DNA from: Achromobacter spanius | GTDB taxonomy: Bacteria > Pseudomonadota > Gammaproteobacteria > Burkholderiales > Burkholderiaceae_B | Length of the DNA: 64,000 nt | Assembly (NCBI RefSeq): GCF_029637605.1 | Contig: NZ_CP121261.1 | Location: 310,001-374,000 of the forward strand | Direction of reading: 5' to 3' | Shown here: positions 27,397-35,169 of the stretch, piece by piece | Layout: each line of letters opens with the position of its first letter | Position numbering within the stretch: position 1 is the first letter of the stretch | Made by a program: the position numbers and the translations under genes | Notes under the pieces: model-generated | The model's input: only the letters and a program-made list of their open reading frames with translations | Told to the model about the DNA's origin: nothing | The model's database searches: none

Positions 27397-27697
27397 CGCC
27401 AATCTCCTCGTTCATCGCGGCCAGCGTGTCGGCGTGCTGATAGACCAGCGCCGAAGCCAGTACGCCATCCAGGCGCTGGATCTCGGAGATCCGCGCCATC
27501 ATGTCGTCGGTGGTGGGCGCTTCCAGCGTGACGACCAGCTTGCCGGTGTCGGACGCGCCATGGATGTCCGAACCCGCTATCGCCAGGATGGCGGCGCGCA
27601 CGTCGGGCAAGCGGTGGGGCAGGGCATGCACAACCAGACTGGCGATGTGCAGCTCGGGTGGCGCCGGGGGCGGCGCGGTGGGGGGAAGCGCGGACAT
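27380..27697 (-). CDS. napD: NapD, chaperone for the NapA Tat signal
   Basis: A 105-residue protein with the NapD ferredoxin-like fold pattern: [17 protein letters not shown], then [19 protein letters not shown], then [17 protein letters not shown] and a closing LVYQHAD strand. NapD binds the NapA Tat signal peptide until the cofactor is inserted. A Pro/Ala-rich N-terminal extension precedes the fold. GGAAA 7 nt upstream supports the ATG at 27697; an ATG at 27721 overlapping the napE stop (TGATG) is the alternative. Confidence 0.92.
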   Translation of the reverse strand: MSALPPTAPPPAPPELHIASLVVHALPHRLPDVRAAILAIAGSDIHGASDTGKLVVTLEAPTTDDMMARISEIQRLDGVLASALVYQHADTLAAMNEEIGDVHGS

Positions 27698-27720
27698 GGC
27701 AGGATTTCCGTCGCCTGGCA

Positions 27721-27879
27721 TCAACTGCCCGGGGGGCCGGCGATCAGCTGATAGGCCCAGACGATAAACCCGTAACCCGCCACGATGATGACCGTAAGAA
27801 CGGGGGCCATGACTGCCGTCAGGAACAGAAAACTTCGCAGCTCCTGAGGCTTGGTGTAGCCATCAGACTCGTTTTGCAC
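27721..27879 (-). CDS. napE: NapE, small membrane protein of the nap operon
   Basis: A 52-residue single-helix protein found by reading the reverse complement. ELRSFLFLTAVMAPVLTVII then AGYGFIVWAYQLIAGPPG matches NapE proteins of alpha- and betaproteobacteria. GTG is the start, with GAGGTG about 4 nt upstream. Its role is not settled; it may interact with NapC. First gene of napEDABC-ccm. Confidence 0.9.
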   Translation of the reverse strand: MQNESDGYTKPQELRSFLFLTAVMAPVLTVIIVAGYGFIVWAYQLIAGPPGS

Positions 27880-27948
27880 ACACCACCTCACTTTGACAGT
27901 TGGGGTATTGCATTGAACGTGCGGATGTCGAAGTTTTTAGCAGTGCTT

Positions 27949-28000
27949 TTACATTGCGTCAATGTTGCATGGCGGCGAAACAATATTGCGGCACTGCAAT
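27949..28000. promoter_or_regulatory. Candidate regulatory palindromes upstream of napE
   Basis: ACATTG-cgt-CAATGT (27951-27965) and ATTGC-GGCACT-GCAAT (27985-28000) lie 70-120 bp before napE. The first overlaps a poor FNR-like site (TTACA-TTGC-GTCAA, 27949-27962) with only one good half. No clean FNR, NarL or NsrR box was found, so the regulator is open. Confidence 0.4.
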
Positions 28001-28033
28001 AACGCGGTGGTTGGGGCGGCGCCTGGCAAGGCG

Positions 28034-28074
28034 AAAAAAAAGTGCCGGATGCGTAGGCCGGATTGATCCGGCAC
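28034..28074 (-). terminator. Rho-independent terminator of the BKACE operon
   Basis: On the minus strand a 9-bp stem (GTGCCGGAT with ATCCGGCAC, 28066-28074 and 28042-28050) is followed by TTTTTTTT. It ends the leftward transcript from 29933 before the nap promoter. Confidence 0.88.
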
Positions 28075-28119
28075 AGCATTCGGCACGCGACACGCGGTCG
28101 GTGTTGGTGCGGGGTTGAA

Positions 28120-28974
28120 TCAGGCAATCGCGCCGTAGATGCGGCGCGCATCAGCGGCGGTGGCAATGGGCCGGCCCAGAGCGCGCGCCCCGTCCGCCGC
28201 CTGACGGACCAACGCCGCGTTGTCCGGTGCAACGCTTCCATCCCGCAGCTTCAGGTTGTTTTCAAAGCCCACGCGCATGTGGCCCCCAAACGCCGCCGCC
28301 GTCGTGACGCAGGCGTTTTCCTCGGGGCCAAACGCGCATACCGCCCACGGCAAGGACTGATCGTAGGCACCCAGGAACGGCAGCAGGTCATACGCCGACG
28401 AGGTCTGGCCCGCGCTGTAGCGGCCCAGCACGAACAGCACCGACCACGCGCCCGGCGGCACCAGCCCGCGCGCGCGCAGCGACAGCCAGCGGCGCACATC
28501 GCCTTCGTCGTACAGGATGATCTGCGTCATGATGCGGCGCTCGGCCAGCCAGGCCAGGAAGGCCGCCAGTTCCGTCTCCGGAATGTCCGGCACGGCAATC
28601 TCGCGCAGGCCGATCGACACGGCTTCCGGCTGCAATTCGCGCACCAGCGCAATCTGTTCGGCTGCCTTGTACACGCCGGCCGCTTCGCTGGTGACCTGCA
28701 CCAGCAATTCGCGGCCCACGGCGCGGTCCACGGCGGCCAGGGCGTCGCGGTAGGCGGTGGCGTCCAGCAGATGGCTGCCGTCCGGCTTGCGCACGTGCAT
28801 GTGCATCATGCCGGCGCCCGCGTCCAGGCAGGCGCGCGCTTCACGCGCCAGGTCGTCGGCGGTCAGCGGCACGGCCGGATGGTCGGCGGCTTTCTTGTAG
28901 GCGCCGTTGGGCGCCACGGTGATGATGACGGGGGAGTCGGCCAGCGCGGCGCGCGGCAGGGCAGGGGCGTTCAA
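28120..28974 (-). CDS. BKACE family (DUF849) beta-keto acid cleavage enzyme
   Basis: A 284-residue TIM-barrel protein of the beta-keto acid cleavage family. The Zn-binding MMHMHVRKPDG (His58, His60), TSEAAGVYKAAEQ and GGHMRVGFENN are typical. Members condense a beta-keto acid with acetyl-CoA and release acetoacetate plus a new CoA ester. It overlaps the 3-hydroxyacyl-CoA dehydrogenase-like gene by ATGA. A dehydrogenase next to a BKACE occurs in carnitine degradation, where a hydroxy acid is oxidised to the beta-keto acid that BKACE cleaves. The substrate here is not known. Confidence 0.88.
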   Translation of the reverse strand: MNAPALPRAALADSPVIITVAPNGAYKKAADHPAVPLTADDLAREARACLDAGAGMMHMHVRKPDGSHLLDATAYRDALAAVDRAVGRELLVQVTSEAAGVYKAAEQIALVRELQPEAVSIGLREIAVPDIPETELAAFLAWLAERRIMTQIILYDEGDVRRWLSLRARGLVPPGAWSVLFVLGRYSAGQTSSAYDLLPFLGAYDQSLPWAVCAFGPEENACVTTAAAFGGHMRVGFENNLKLRDGSVAPDNAALVRQAADGARALGRPIATAADARRIYGAIA

Positions 28975-29933
28975 GGCTGGATCTCCGGCAATTCCGGGTT
29001 GATAAGGTCTAGGCCGGCGCGCAGCAGGCGGTCGTAGCGGGCGCGTTCGGCGGTAATCGTTTCAGGCGTCCAGGCGTAGAAGCCTTCGCCTGCCTTCATG
29101 CCGTGGCGGCCATCGGCGGCGCGTTCGGTCAGGCAACGCGCGGGGTGGTCGGCGTTGCAGAACGTGGGGTACATCGTGGCGCCCGCGGCGGCGTGGACGT
29201 CGATGCCGGCGTGGTCGCGCTGCATGACGGGGCCGGCGGCCAGGAAGCGGAAGCCAAAACCAAAACGCACGGCGGCGTCCACGTCTTCGGGCGACGCAAT
29301 GCCACGGTCGATCAGGTCAAACGCTTCGCGCGACAACGCATGCTGCAAGCGGTTGGCCAGAAAGCCCGGCAGGTCCTGCTTGACCTTCACCGGCACGCTG
29401 CCGCAACGGCGCATGAAGGCAATCAAGGAATCGGCGCAGGCGTTGTCGCTGGCTTCGCCCAGCACCACTTCCACCAGCGGCACCAGGTGAGCGGGCATGA
29501 AGAAATGCAGGCCCAGCATGCGGCCGCGCGTGTCCAGGCCCTGGCTGATGGCGCTGATCGGAAAGCTGGAACTGTTGCTGGCCAGGATGGCGTCGGGGCG
29601 CGCGCGCTGCGCCAGGTCCGCGAACAACGCTTGTTTGATGTCCAGGCGTTCCGGGATGCATTCGATGACGAGGTTCACTGTGGACCAGTCCACCTCGTCC
29701 AGGCTGGCGGCGGTGGCCAGCAGCGGGGCGTTGGCCTCGCGCCCGATCGTCTTCAGGTTTTCCGCTACGCGCGCGGGCAGGCCCAAAGCGCGCTCCGCAT
29801 TCGATTCGATCACGGTGGTGCGGCAGGCGGCGCGGGTCAATACCACCGCCACGTCCGCGCCCATCGTGCCGCCACCCACCACCACTGCATGCGCCGCGCC
29901 CGGGTTGGGCAGCGCTGTTGCGTCCGTCTGCAT
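28971..29933 (-). CDS. 3-hydroxyacyl-CoA / L-carnitine dehydrogenase-like protein
   Basis: A 320-residue NAD-dependent dehydrogenase: N-terminal Rossmann motif VVVGGGTMGADVAVV, catalytic-site segments SNSSSFPISAI and LHFFMPAHLVPLVEVV with the conserved histidine, then the helical 3-HCDH C-terminal domain (LPGFLANRLQHALSREAF). FFMPAHLVPLVEV resembles the carnitine-dehydrogenase branch as well as acyl-CoA enzymes. Coupled to the BKACE gene, it probably makes the beta-keto acid that gene consumes. Divergent LysR regulator at 30057. Confidence 0.85.
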   Translation of the reverse strand: MQTDATALPNPGAAHAVVVGGGTMGADVAVVLTRAACRTTVIESNAERALGLPARVAENLKTIGREANAPLLATAASLDEVDWSTVNLVIECIPERLDIKQALFADLAQRARPDAILASNSSSFPISAISQGLDTRGRMLGLHFFMPAHLVPLVEVVLGEASDNACADSLIAFMRRCGSVPVKVKQDLPGFLANRLQHALSREAFDLIDRGIASPEDVDAAVRFGFGFRFLAAGPVMQRDHAGIDVHAAAGATMYPTFCNADHPARCLTERAADGRHGMKAGEGFYAWTPETITAERARYDRLLRAGLDLINPELPEIQP

Positions 29934-29986
29934 GGTTTGCTCCTGTCATTGCATCGTCGTTGGGGGCGAGTGTAGAGAAGGGCGTT

Positions 29987-30035
29987 TGATAGATGAATCA
30001 GATTTTTTGGATAGAATGATCGACAAAACAGATCA
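29987..30035. promoter_or_regulatory. Two TGAT/ATCA inverted sites, candidate LysR binding region
   Basis: TGAT-agatga-ATCA (29987-30000) and TGAT-N11-ATCA (30017-30035) lie in the divergent promoter. The second contains the T-N11-A layout of LysR boxes, 22 bp before the LysR start. Confidence 0.6.
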
Positions 30036-30056
30036 ATATGACCGGGGTGTAGAGAC

Positions 30057-30965
30057 ATGCAGATCAACCTTTCGATGCGCGACATCGATACCACGCTGGT
30101 GCTGGGCCGCACGCTGAATTTCCGGCAGGCGGCGGCGCAATTGCACTTGTCGCAATCGGCGCTATCCACGCAAATACAGCGCATTGAAGAGGCCTTGGGC
30201 GTGCGCCTGTTCGACCGCACCACGCGCACCGTGCGGCTGACGGCGGCGGGCGAAGTCTTCATGCAGCAGGCCGCGACTTTGCAGGCGGCGTTTCGTGATG
30301 CCATCGCGGCGGTCAGCAGCATTACCAGCGCCGAGCAGGGGCAGGTGTCGGTCGCCGCGCTGCCCTCGCTTGCTGCCCGCTTGCTGCCGCGCGTGCTGAT
30401 GACCTATCGCCAGGCGCACCCGCATGTCGCCCTGAAAGTGCGCGACACCTTGTCGGGCCCGGCCTTCGACCTGGTGCGCGCGGGCGAAGTCGACTTCGCG
30501 CTCACCGCCGCCGACCCGCAGCACGCCGACCTGCACTATGTGCCGCTGATGTCCGACAGCTTTCTGCTGCTGATCCCCGAGTCGCATCCGCTGGCCAAGT
30601 CCCGTGGCCCGCTGCGCTGGGCCGACACCGCCACGGCCGAGCACGTGTCGATGGTGCAACCCAGCAGCGTGCGGCAATACACGGAATGGGCCTTCCTGCA
30701 AAACCGAATCCGCTTCACGCCCGCGTTTGAAGCCGAACACCTGACCACCATTGTGGCCATGGTCGAATGCGGGTTTGGCGTGGCGGCGCTACCCGAGATC
30801 GCGGCGGGCGCCGTGGCGCAAACGGGAATCGTGCAACGCCCGCTGATCGGGCCGGTGGCGGAAAGGTCGATTGGGTTGGTCACGTCGCGCAACCGTAGTT
30901 TGTCGCCGGCGGCGGCGGCGTTGGTGGGGACGTTGAAGGAATATCTGGCGTTGCAGGGGCGGTGA
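30057..30965 (+). CDS. LysR-family transcriptional regulator
   Basis: A 302-residue LysR protein. The winged helix-turn-helix is at residues 10-60 (LGRTLNFRQAAAQLHLSQSA then LSTQIQRIEEALGVRLFDRT). The effector domain starts near residue 90 (VSVAALPSLAARLLPRVL). It is divergent from the dehydrogenase/BKACE operon and is its likely regulator. A second in-frame ATG lies 6 codons on. Confidence 0.9.
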   Translation: MQINLSMRDIDTTLVLGRTLNFRQAAAQLHLSQSALSTQIQRIEEALGVRLFDRTTRTVRLTAAGEVFMQQAATLQAAFRDAIAAVSSITSAEQGQVSVAALPSLAARLLPRVLMTYRQAHPHVALKVRDTLSGPAFDLVRAGEVDFALTAADPQHADLHYVPLMSDSFLLLIPESHPLAKSRGPLRWADTATAEHVSMVQPSSVRQYTEWAFLQNRIRFTPAFEAEHLTTIVAMVECGFGVAALPEIAAGAVAQTGIVQRPLIGPVAERSIGLVTSRNRSLSPAAAALVGTLKEYLALQGR

Positions 30966-31025
30966 GTTTGCCACGTCAGCATCCTTGGCCTATACGTACC
31001 TTCGTACATCCAAGGAGAAGCTCAC

Positions 31026-31127
31026 ATGCGAGTCTTTAAGTTCGGTAGCGGTCTGGCCTTGCGTCTGCCTGACAACGTAGTCGATGCGTTGAGATGGGTA
31101 ACGCACGCTCATTCTTGCCAGCGCTGA
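31026..31127 (+). pseudogene. Truncated AbrB/VapB-type antitoxin remnant
   Basis: A 33-codon ORF with a strong AGGAG ribosome site 7 nt upstream. Residues 1-24 (MRVFKFGSGLALRLPDNVVD plus ALRW) match the start of SpoVT-AbrB/VapB antitoxins (MRVFK-G-SLAVRLP-V). The rest of the roughly 75-residue antitoxin and any PIN toxin are missing, and after residue 24 the peptide is unrelated. Short CGTAC repeats (31000-31011) upstream resemble an autoregulatory site. Probably a decayed toxin-antitoxin locus. Confidence 0.65.
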
Positions 31128-31152
31128 ATAATCTATTAAGCACTGCGGAATT

Positions 31153-31836
31153 TCACGCCCGCAACCGCGTCTGCTCCGACGCCAGATAGGCGTCTCTTGA
31201 CGGCAGCAAATGATCCCGGCAGATCGCCATCAGCGCGTCCCGGTCGCCCGCGCGTAGGGCCTGGATCATGGCCCAGTGTTCCTGCCTTGCGCGTTCGCGG
31301 TAGGCGGGCGCGACCAGCGTGCCGAAACGTATGGGGTGGGTGCGGCGGGCGTATTCCTCAATGGCCTGGCCCAGCACGGCGTTGTCCAGCAGGCCGAAGA
31401 ACTCGTGGTGAAAGCGTTGGTTGCTGCGGAACACGCGGCGTGCGTCGCCGTCGGTGACGGCTGCGTCGTGTTCGCGCTGCACCATGACCAACGCCGCCAG
31501 CCTCGCTTCGGGCACGGGTAGCGGGATCTGGCTGGCAGCGTGTACTTCCAGCACTTCGCGCAGCGCGTACAACTCCATGACTTCGCGCGCGGAAAACGTC
31601 CGCACCACTGCGCCGACGTTGCGCTTTTTTTCCACCACGCCCAGCAATTCAAGCTCGGTCAATACTTGCCGTACCGCATGGCGCTTCATGGAAAAGCGCG
31701 CCATCAGCTCGTCTTCGGTCAGGCGTTCGCGTGGGTGCAGCCGGCCGAAGACGATGTCTTCTTCCAGGGCCGCCACCGCGGATTGCGTGGCGTCGGGGGC
31801 CTCTGCTTGCAGGGCGTCGGGCGTGATGGCGTTCAT
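31153..31836 (-). CDS. GntR-family regulator, FCD type
   Basis: A 227-residue regulator: an N-terminal GntR winged helix (LHPRERLTEDELMARFSMKR then HAVRQVLTELELLGVVEKKR) and a C-terminal all-helical FCD domain with metal-ligand histidines expected in the NQRFHHEFF region. It starts 39 nt after the dehydratase stop on the same strand, so it is probably co-transcribed and autoregulated. FCD regulators commonly sense sugar acids or organic acids. Confidence 0.9.
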   Translation of the reverse strand: MNAITPDALQAEAPDATQSAVAALEEDIVFGRLHPRERLTEDELMARFSMKRHAVRQVLTELELLGVVEKKRNVGAVVRTFSAREVMELYALREVLEVHAASQIPLPVPEARLAALVMVQREHDAAVTDGDARRVFRSNQRFHHEFFGLLDNAVLGQAIEEYARRTHPIRFGTLVAPAYRERARQEHWAMIQALRAGDRDALMAICRDHLLPSRDAYLASEQTRLRA

Positions 31837-31875
31837 GTTGGCGGCGTTTGCTTAGTCGGCTTGCTTTGAATCGAT

Positions 31876-33651
31876 TTACTTCTTCGGCACCGTATCATGC
31901 GTGACACCAGCGCGCAGGAAATCAAAATCAACGCCCTGGTCGGCCTGCGTCACGGTTTGCAGGAACAGCTTGCGGTAGCCGCGGTCGGCGGTGGGCCGGG
32001 TGATGGGCTTTTCCGCCGCGCGGCGCGCCAGTTCGGCATCGTCCACCAGCAGGGCGATTTCCCGGTTGGCGACCGACAGCCGGATGCGGTCGCCATTTTG
32101 CACGTAAGCCAGCGGGCCGCCAATCGCGGATTCGGGCGTGACGTGCAGCACGATGGTGCCGGCCGCCGTGCCGCTCATGCGACCATCCGAAATGCGGACC
32201 ATGTCCTTCACGCCCGCGCGCGCCAGTTTCTTGGGGATCGGCATGTAGCCGGCTTCCGGCATGCCGGGTGCGCCGGTCGGGCCGATGCGCTTGAGCACCA
32301 GGATGTCGTCGGCGGTCACGTCGAGCGCGTCGTCGTCGATGCGGCGTGCCATGTCCTCGGCGTCTTCGAACACCACGGCGCGGCCTTCATGCTCCATCAG
32401 CTTGGCGTTGGCGGCCGACTGCTTGATGATGGCGCCGCCCGGCGCCAGGTTGCCGCGCAGCACGGCCAGTCCGCCCACGGGGTAGATGGGCTGCTTGGCG
32501 GTGCGGATCACGTCCTGCTTGAAGGGCGCGGGGGCGTCGTCCAGTTCCTGGCCCAGCGTGCGGCCGGACACGGTCATCACATCCAGGTGCAGGTAAGGGC
32601 GCAGTTCGCGCAGCAGCGCCAGCATGCCGCCCGCGTCGTGGAAGTCTTCCATGTAGTGCTGGCCCGACGGCTTCAGGTCCACCAGCACGGGGGTTTCACG
32701 GCTGATGCGGTCCAGGCCCGCCAGGTCGATGTCGATACCCAGGCGGCCGGCAATGGCGGTCAGGTGGACGATGCCGTTGGTGGATCCGCCAATCGACAGC
32801 AAGACGCGCAAGGCGTTTTCAATGGACTTGCCGTTGATGATCTGGTCGGGGGTCAGGCGCGATGCCGCCATGGCCACGGCGGTGGCGCCGGTGCGTTCGG
32901 CCACGCGCACGCGGTCGGCGGTGACGGCCGGGGCCGACGCGCCGCCCGCCACCATCATGCCCAGCGCTTCGGTGATGCAGGCCATGGTGCTGGCCGTGCC
33001 CATCACCGAACAGGTGCCCACGCTGGCGACCAGTTGGTTGTTGACGTCGGCGATTTCGGGGGCGTCGATCTCGTCGGCGCGGTAGCGGCCCCAGTAGCGG
33101 CGGCAGTCGGTGCAGGCGCCGACCCGTTCGCCACGGTGCGAGCCGGTCAGCATCGACCCGGTGACCAATTGAATGGCGGGCACGCCAGCGGATGCCGCGC
33201 CCATCAATTGCGCGGGCACGGTCTTGTCGCAGCCGCCGATCAGCACCACGGCGTCCATGGGCTGCGCGCGGATCATTTCCTCGGTGTCCATGGACATCAG
33301 ATTGCGCAGGTACATGCTGGTGGGTTGTGAGAAGCTCTCGTGCACCGAGATGGTCGGGAAGTCCATGGGCAGGCCGCCCGCCAGCATGACGCCGCGCTTG
33401 ACCGCTTCGATCAGTTGGGGCGCGTTGCCGTGGCAGGGGTTGTAGCTGCTGCCGGTGTTGACGATACCGATGATGGGGCGGGCCAGGGCGTCGTCGGACA
33501 AGCCCGCACCCTTGATGAACGCCTTGCGCAAGAACAGCGAAAAGCCCTTGTCGCCGTAGTTCGTGAGCCCGCGCGCCACGCCCTGCGCGGTGGCGCTGTC
33601 GCTATCAAAAGGGCCCATCGCGGGCTTGGCGCCCTTGGTCTCGTCCGTCAT
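31876..33651 (-). CDS. IlvD/Edd family dehydratase, probably for a sugar acid
   Basis: A 591-residue Fe-S dehydratase. Cluster cysteines are in NPCHGN, IGGCDKTVPAQ and VGTCSVMGTASTM, and the C-terminal ISDGRMSGTAAGTIVLHVTPE is typical of IlvD/Edd. It removes water from a 2,3-dihydroxy acid. The context (GntR-FCD regulator, divergent Bug receptor, no ilv genes) and RNLMSMDTEEMIRAQPMD favour an aldonate dehydratase (arabonate, xylonate or similar) over branched-chain amino acid synthesis. The start at 33651 has GGGA 6 nt upstream; an ATG at 33720 opens a longer frame. Confidence 0.87.
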   Translation of the reverse strand: MTDETKGAKPAMGPFDSDSATAQGVARGLTNYGDKGFSLFLRKAFIKGAGLSDDALARPIIGIVNTGSSYNPCHGNAPQLIEAVKRGVMLAGGLPMDFPTISVHESFSQPTSMYLRNLMSMDTEEMIRAQPMDAVVLIGGCDKTVPAQLMGAASAGVPAIQLVTGSMLTGSHRGERVGACTDCRRYWGRYRADEIDAPEIADVNNQLVASVGTCSVMGTASTMACITEALGMMVAGGASAPAVTADRVRVAERTGATAVAMAASRLTPDQIINGKSIENALRVLLSIGGSTNGIVHLTAIAGRLGIDIDLAGLDRISRETPVLVDLKPSGQHYMEDFHDAGGMLALLRELRPYLHLDVMTVSGRTLGQELDDAPAPFKQDVIRTAKQPIYPVGGLAVLRGNLAPGGAIIKQSAANAKLMEHEGRAVVFEDAEDMARRIDDDALDVTADDILVLKRIGPTGAPGMPEAGYMPIPKKLARAGVKDMVRISDGRMSGTAAGTIVLHVTPESAIGGPLAYVQNGDRIRLSVANREIALLVDDAELARRAAEKPITRPTADRGYRKLFLQTVTQADQGVDFDFLRAGVTHDTVPKK

Positions 33652-33743
33652 GTTCAGTCCCGATAATATTATTGATAATCCAGGTCCAAGATCATATCCA
33701 GCCTTTGAAAGCGACGGCAAGCGGTTTCTACCTGCGTGAATAT

Positions 33744-33791
33744 TGATCTAAATAAACGATCAGTCGATAGAAAAATTCTGATTCTTCTATC
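33744..33791. promoter_or_regulatory. Two inverted repeats in the dehydratase/Bug divergent promoter
   Basis: TGATC-N9-GATCA (33744-33762) and GATAGAA-N12-TTCTATC (33766-33791) lie between the dehydratase and Bug starts. They are candidate operators for the co-transcribed GntR-FCD regulator. Confidence 0.5.
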
Positions 33792-33873
33792 AAGTTCACG
33801 CTCCTAAACTGGCGCGGTTGACGAGCCGGGCGTCCGTCCATTCCTATACTCATCCCGGCTGGAGAGAGACCTT

Positions 33874-34869
33874 ATGTCAGACCTGCGTCTGCGGCCGCGC
33901 CGTGCCGTCCTGCTATCCCTGCTGGCCTTGTGTGCCGGTGTGTCCGCCCCGGCCATGTCCGCCGATGCCTACCCGGACAAGCCCATCCGCCTGATCGTGC
34001 CGTACCCGCCCGGGGGCGCCACCGATGTGATCGGCCGCGTGCTGGCGCAGGAGCTGACGGGCGCGCTTGGCCAGTCCGTGATCGTGGAAAACCGCGCGGG
34101 CGCGGCGGGCAACATCGGCGCCGACCAGGTCGCCAAGGCGCAGCCGGATGGCTACACCTTGCTGATGGGCGCGCTGACCAGCCACTCCATCAATGCCGCC
34201 TTGTACCGTGGCCGTGTCACGTATGACGTGGAGAAGAGCTTCGCGCCGGTATCCATCGTGGGCACGGTGCCGCTGGTGTTCGTGGTGAACCCGTCGGTGC
34301 AGGCCAAGACCTTGTCCGAGTTCATTGCCCTGGCCAAGTCCAAGCCGGGCTACATCACCATGGCGTCGGCCGGCAACGGTTCACCGCAGCATCTGGCGGG
34401 CGAAATGTTCAAGCGCGCCGCCGGCGTCGACATCCTGCACGTGCCCTACAAGGGCAGCGGCCCCGCCATGACCGACCTGATGGGCGGCCAGGTGTTGAGC
34501 ATGATCGAAACCGTGCCTGCCGCGCAGGGCAACATCAAGGCGGGCAAGCTGCGCGCGTTGGCGGTGACGTCTCCCACGCGCGTGGACGCGCTGCCGGACG
34601 TGCCGACCGCGGCCGAAGCGGGCCTGAAGGATTTCGAGGTCAGCTCCATGTTCGGCATCGTGGCGCCCGCCAATACCCCGGCACCGGTGATCGACCGCTT
34701 GAATGGCGAATTGAAGAAGATCCTGGCCAAGCCAGAGGTGAAGGCGTCGTTGTTGAATCAGGGCGCCATCGCCACCTGGACCACGCCGGCCGATGCAGGC
34801 AAGCGCGTGTCGGCGGAAGTTGCCCGCTGGACCAAGGTGATCGACGAAGCCGGCGTGAAGCCAGAGTAA
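33874..34869 (+). CDS. Bug/TctC-family periplasmic solute receptor
   Basis: A 331-residue extracytoplasmic receptor with a signal peptide (AVLLSLLALCAGVSAPAMSA) and the Bug signature YPDKPIRLIVPYPPGGATDV followed by IGRVLAQEL. Bug proteins bind carboxylates and feed tripartite TctAB transporters or signalling systems. No tctA/tctB is nearby. The dehydratase and GntR context suggests a sugar-acid ligand. Followed by a strong terminator. Confidence 0.92.
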   Translation: MSDLRLRPRRAVLLSLLALCAGVSAPAMSADAYPDKPIRLIVPYPPGGATDVIGRVLAQELTGALGQSVIVENRAGAAGNIGADQVAKAQPDGYTLLMGALTSHSINAALYRGRVTYDVEKSFAPVSIVGTVPLVFVVNPSVQAKTLSEFIALAKSKPGYITMASAGNGSPQHLAGEMFKRAAGVDILHVPYKGSGPAMTDLMGGQVLSMIETVPAAQGNIKAGKLRALAVTSPTRVDALPDVPTAAEAGLKDFEVSSMFGIVAPANTPAPVIDRLNGELKKILAKPEVKASLLNQGAIATWTTPADAGKRVSAEVARWTKVIDEAGVKPE

Positions 34870-34910
34870 GCCTGATCGCTGCGCCTCTCGGCTGAACCCT
34901 TTAAGCCACA

Positions 34911-34950
34911 CGCCGAAGATTTCCGTACGGAGTCTTCGGCGATATTTTTT
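34911..34950 (+). terminator. Rho-independent terminator of the Bug gene
   Basis: CGCCGAAGA (34911-34919) pairs with TCTTCGGCG (34933-34941) and is followed by ATATTTTTT. It starts 41 nt after the stop. Confidence 0.92.
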
Positions 34951-35107
34951 GTGCATGGGTAAAAGCGGTGGCGCAACAAGACGTTCGTTGCACGGGAACG
35001 CGGCGCATCAAAGGGCTCGGCGAAGCCGGCGGGAGGTCTGCCGCCGCAAACTGCCGATGCAATAATCCGTAATACTGGGGTTGTTGCACTGCACATGGGT
35101 ATTGACC

Positions 35108-35154
35108 CTGTCCTGCCTAGGCCGTAATGTTCCTTGCGGTCCAGCCTAGGACAG
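35108..35154 (+). promoter_or_regulatory. Imperfect hairpin in the rpfR leader
   Basis: CTGTCCT (35108-35114) can pair with AGGACAG (35148-35154), and CCTAGG occurs twice inside (35116-35121, 35145-35150), itself self-complementary. It ends next to the GGGGGG ribosome site, so it could modulate translation. This is an inference from symmetry. Confidence 0.4.
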
Positions 35155-35169
35155 TGGGGGGATACCACG

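Larger units (their letters stand above)
34870..35169 (+). other. Intergenic region: Bug terminator and rpfR leader
   Basis: This 300-bp stretch contains the terminator at 34911, then about 200 bp with no convincing gene. The last 60 bp form an imperfect hairpin just before the rpfR ribosome site. A GCACTGCA core (35087-35094) resembles the palindromes near nap and the TonB receptor. Confidence 0.6.

Noticed and set aside
25321..27531. 736-residue plus-strand open frame opposite napA
   Set aside because: Shadow of napA; composition typical of antisense frames in GC-rich genes.
27880..28033. FNR box before napE
   Set aside because: Only a poor match (TTACA-TTGC-GTCAA) was found, unlike the perfect site before ttrB, so I do not claim FNR control of nap.
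31897..33330. 477-residue plus-strand open frame opposite the IlvD/Edd dehydratase
   Set aside because: Antisense shadow; His/Gln/Gly rich and without motifs.
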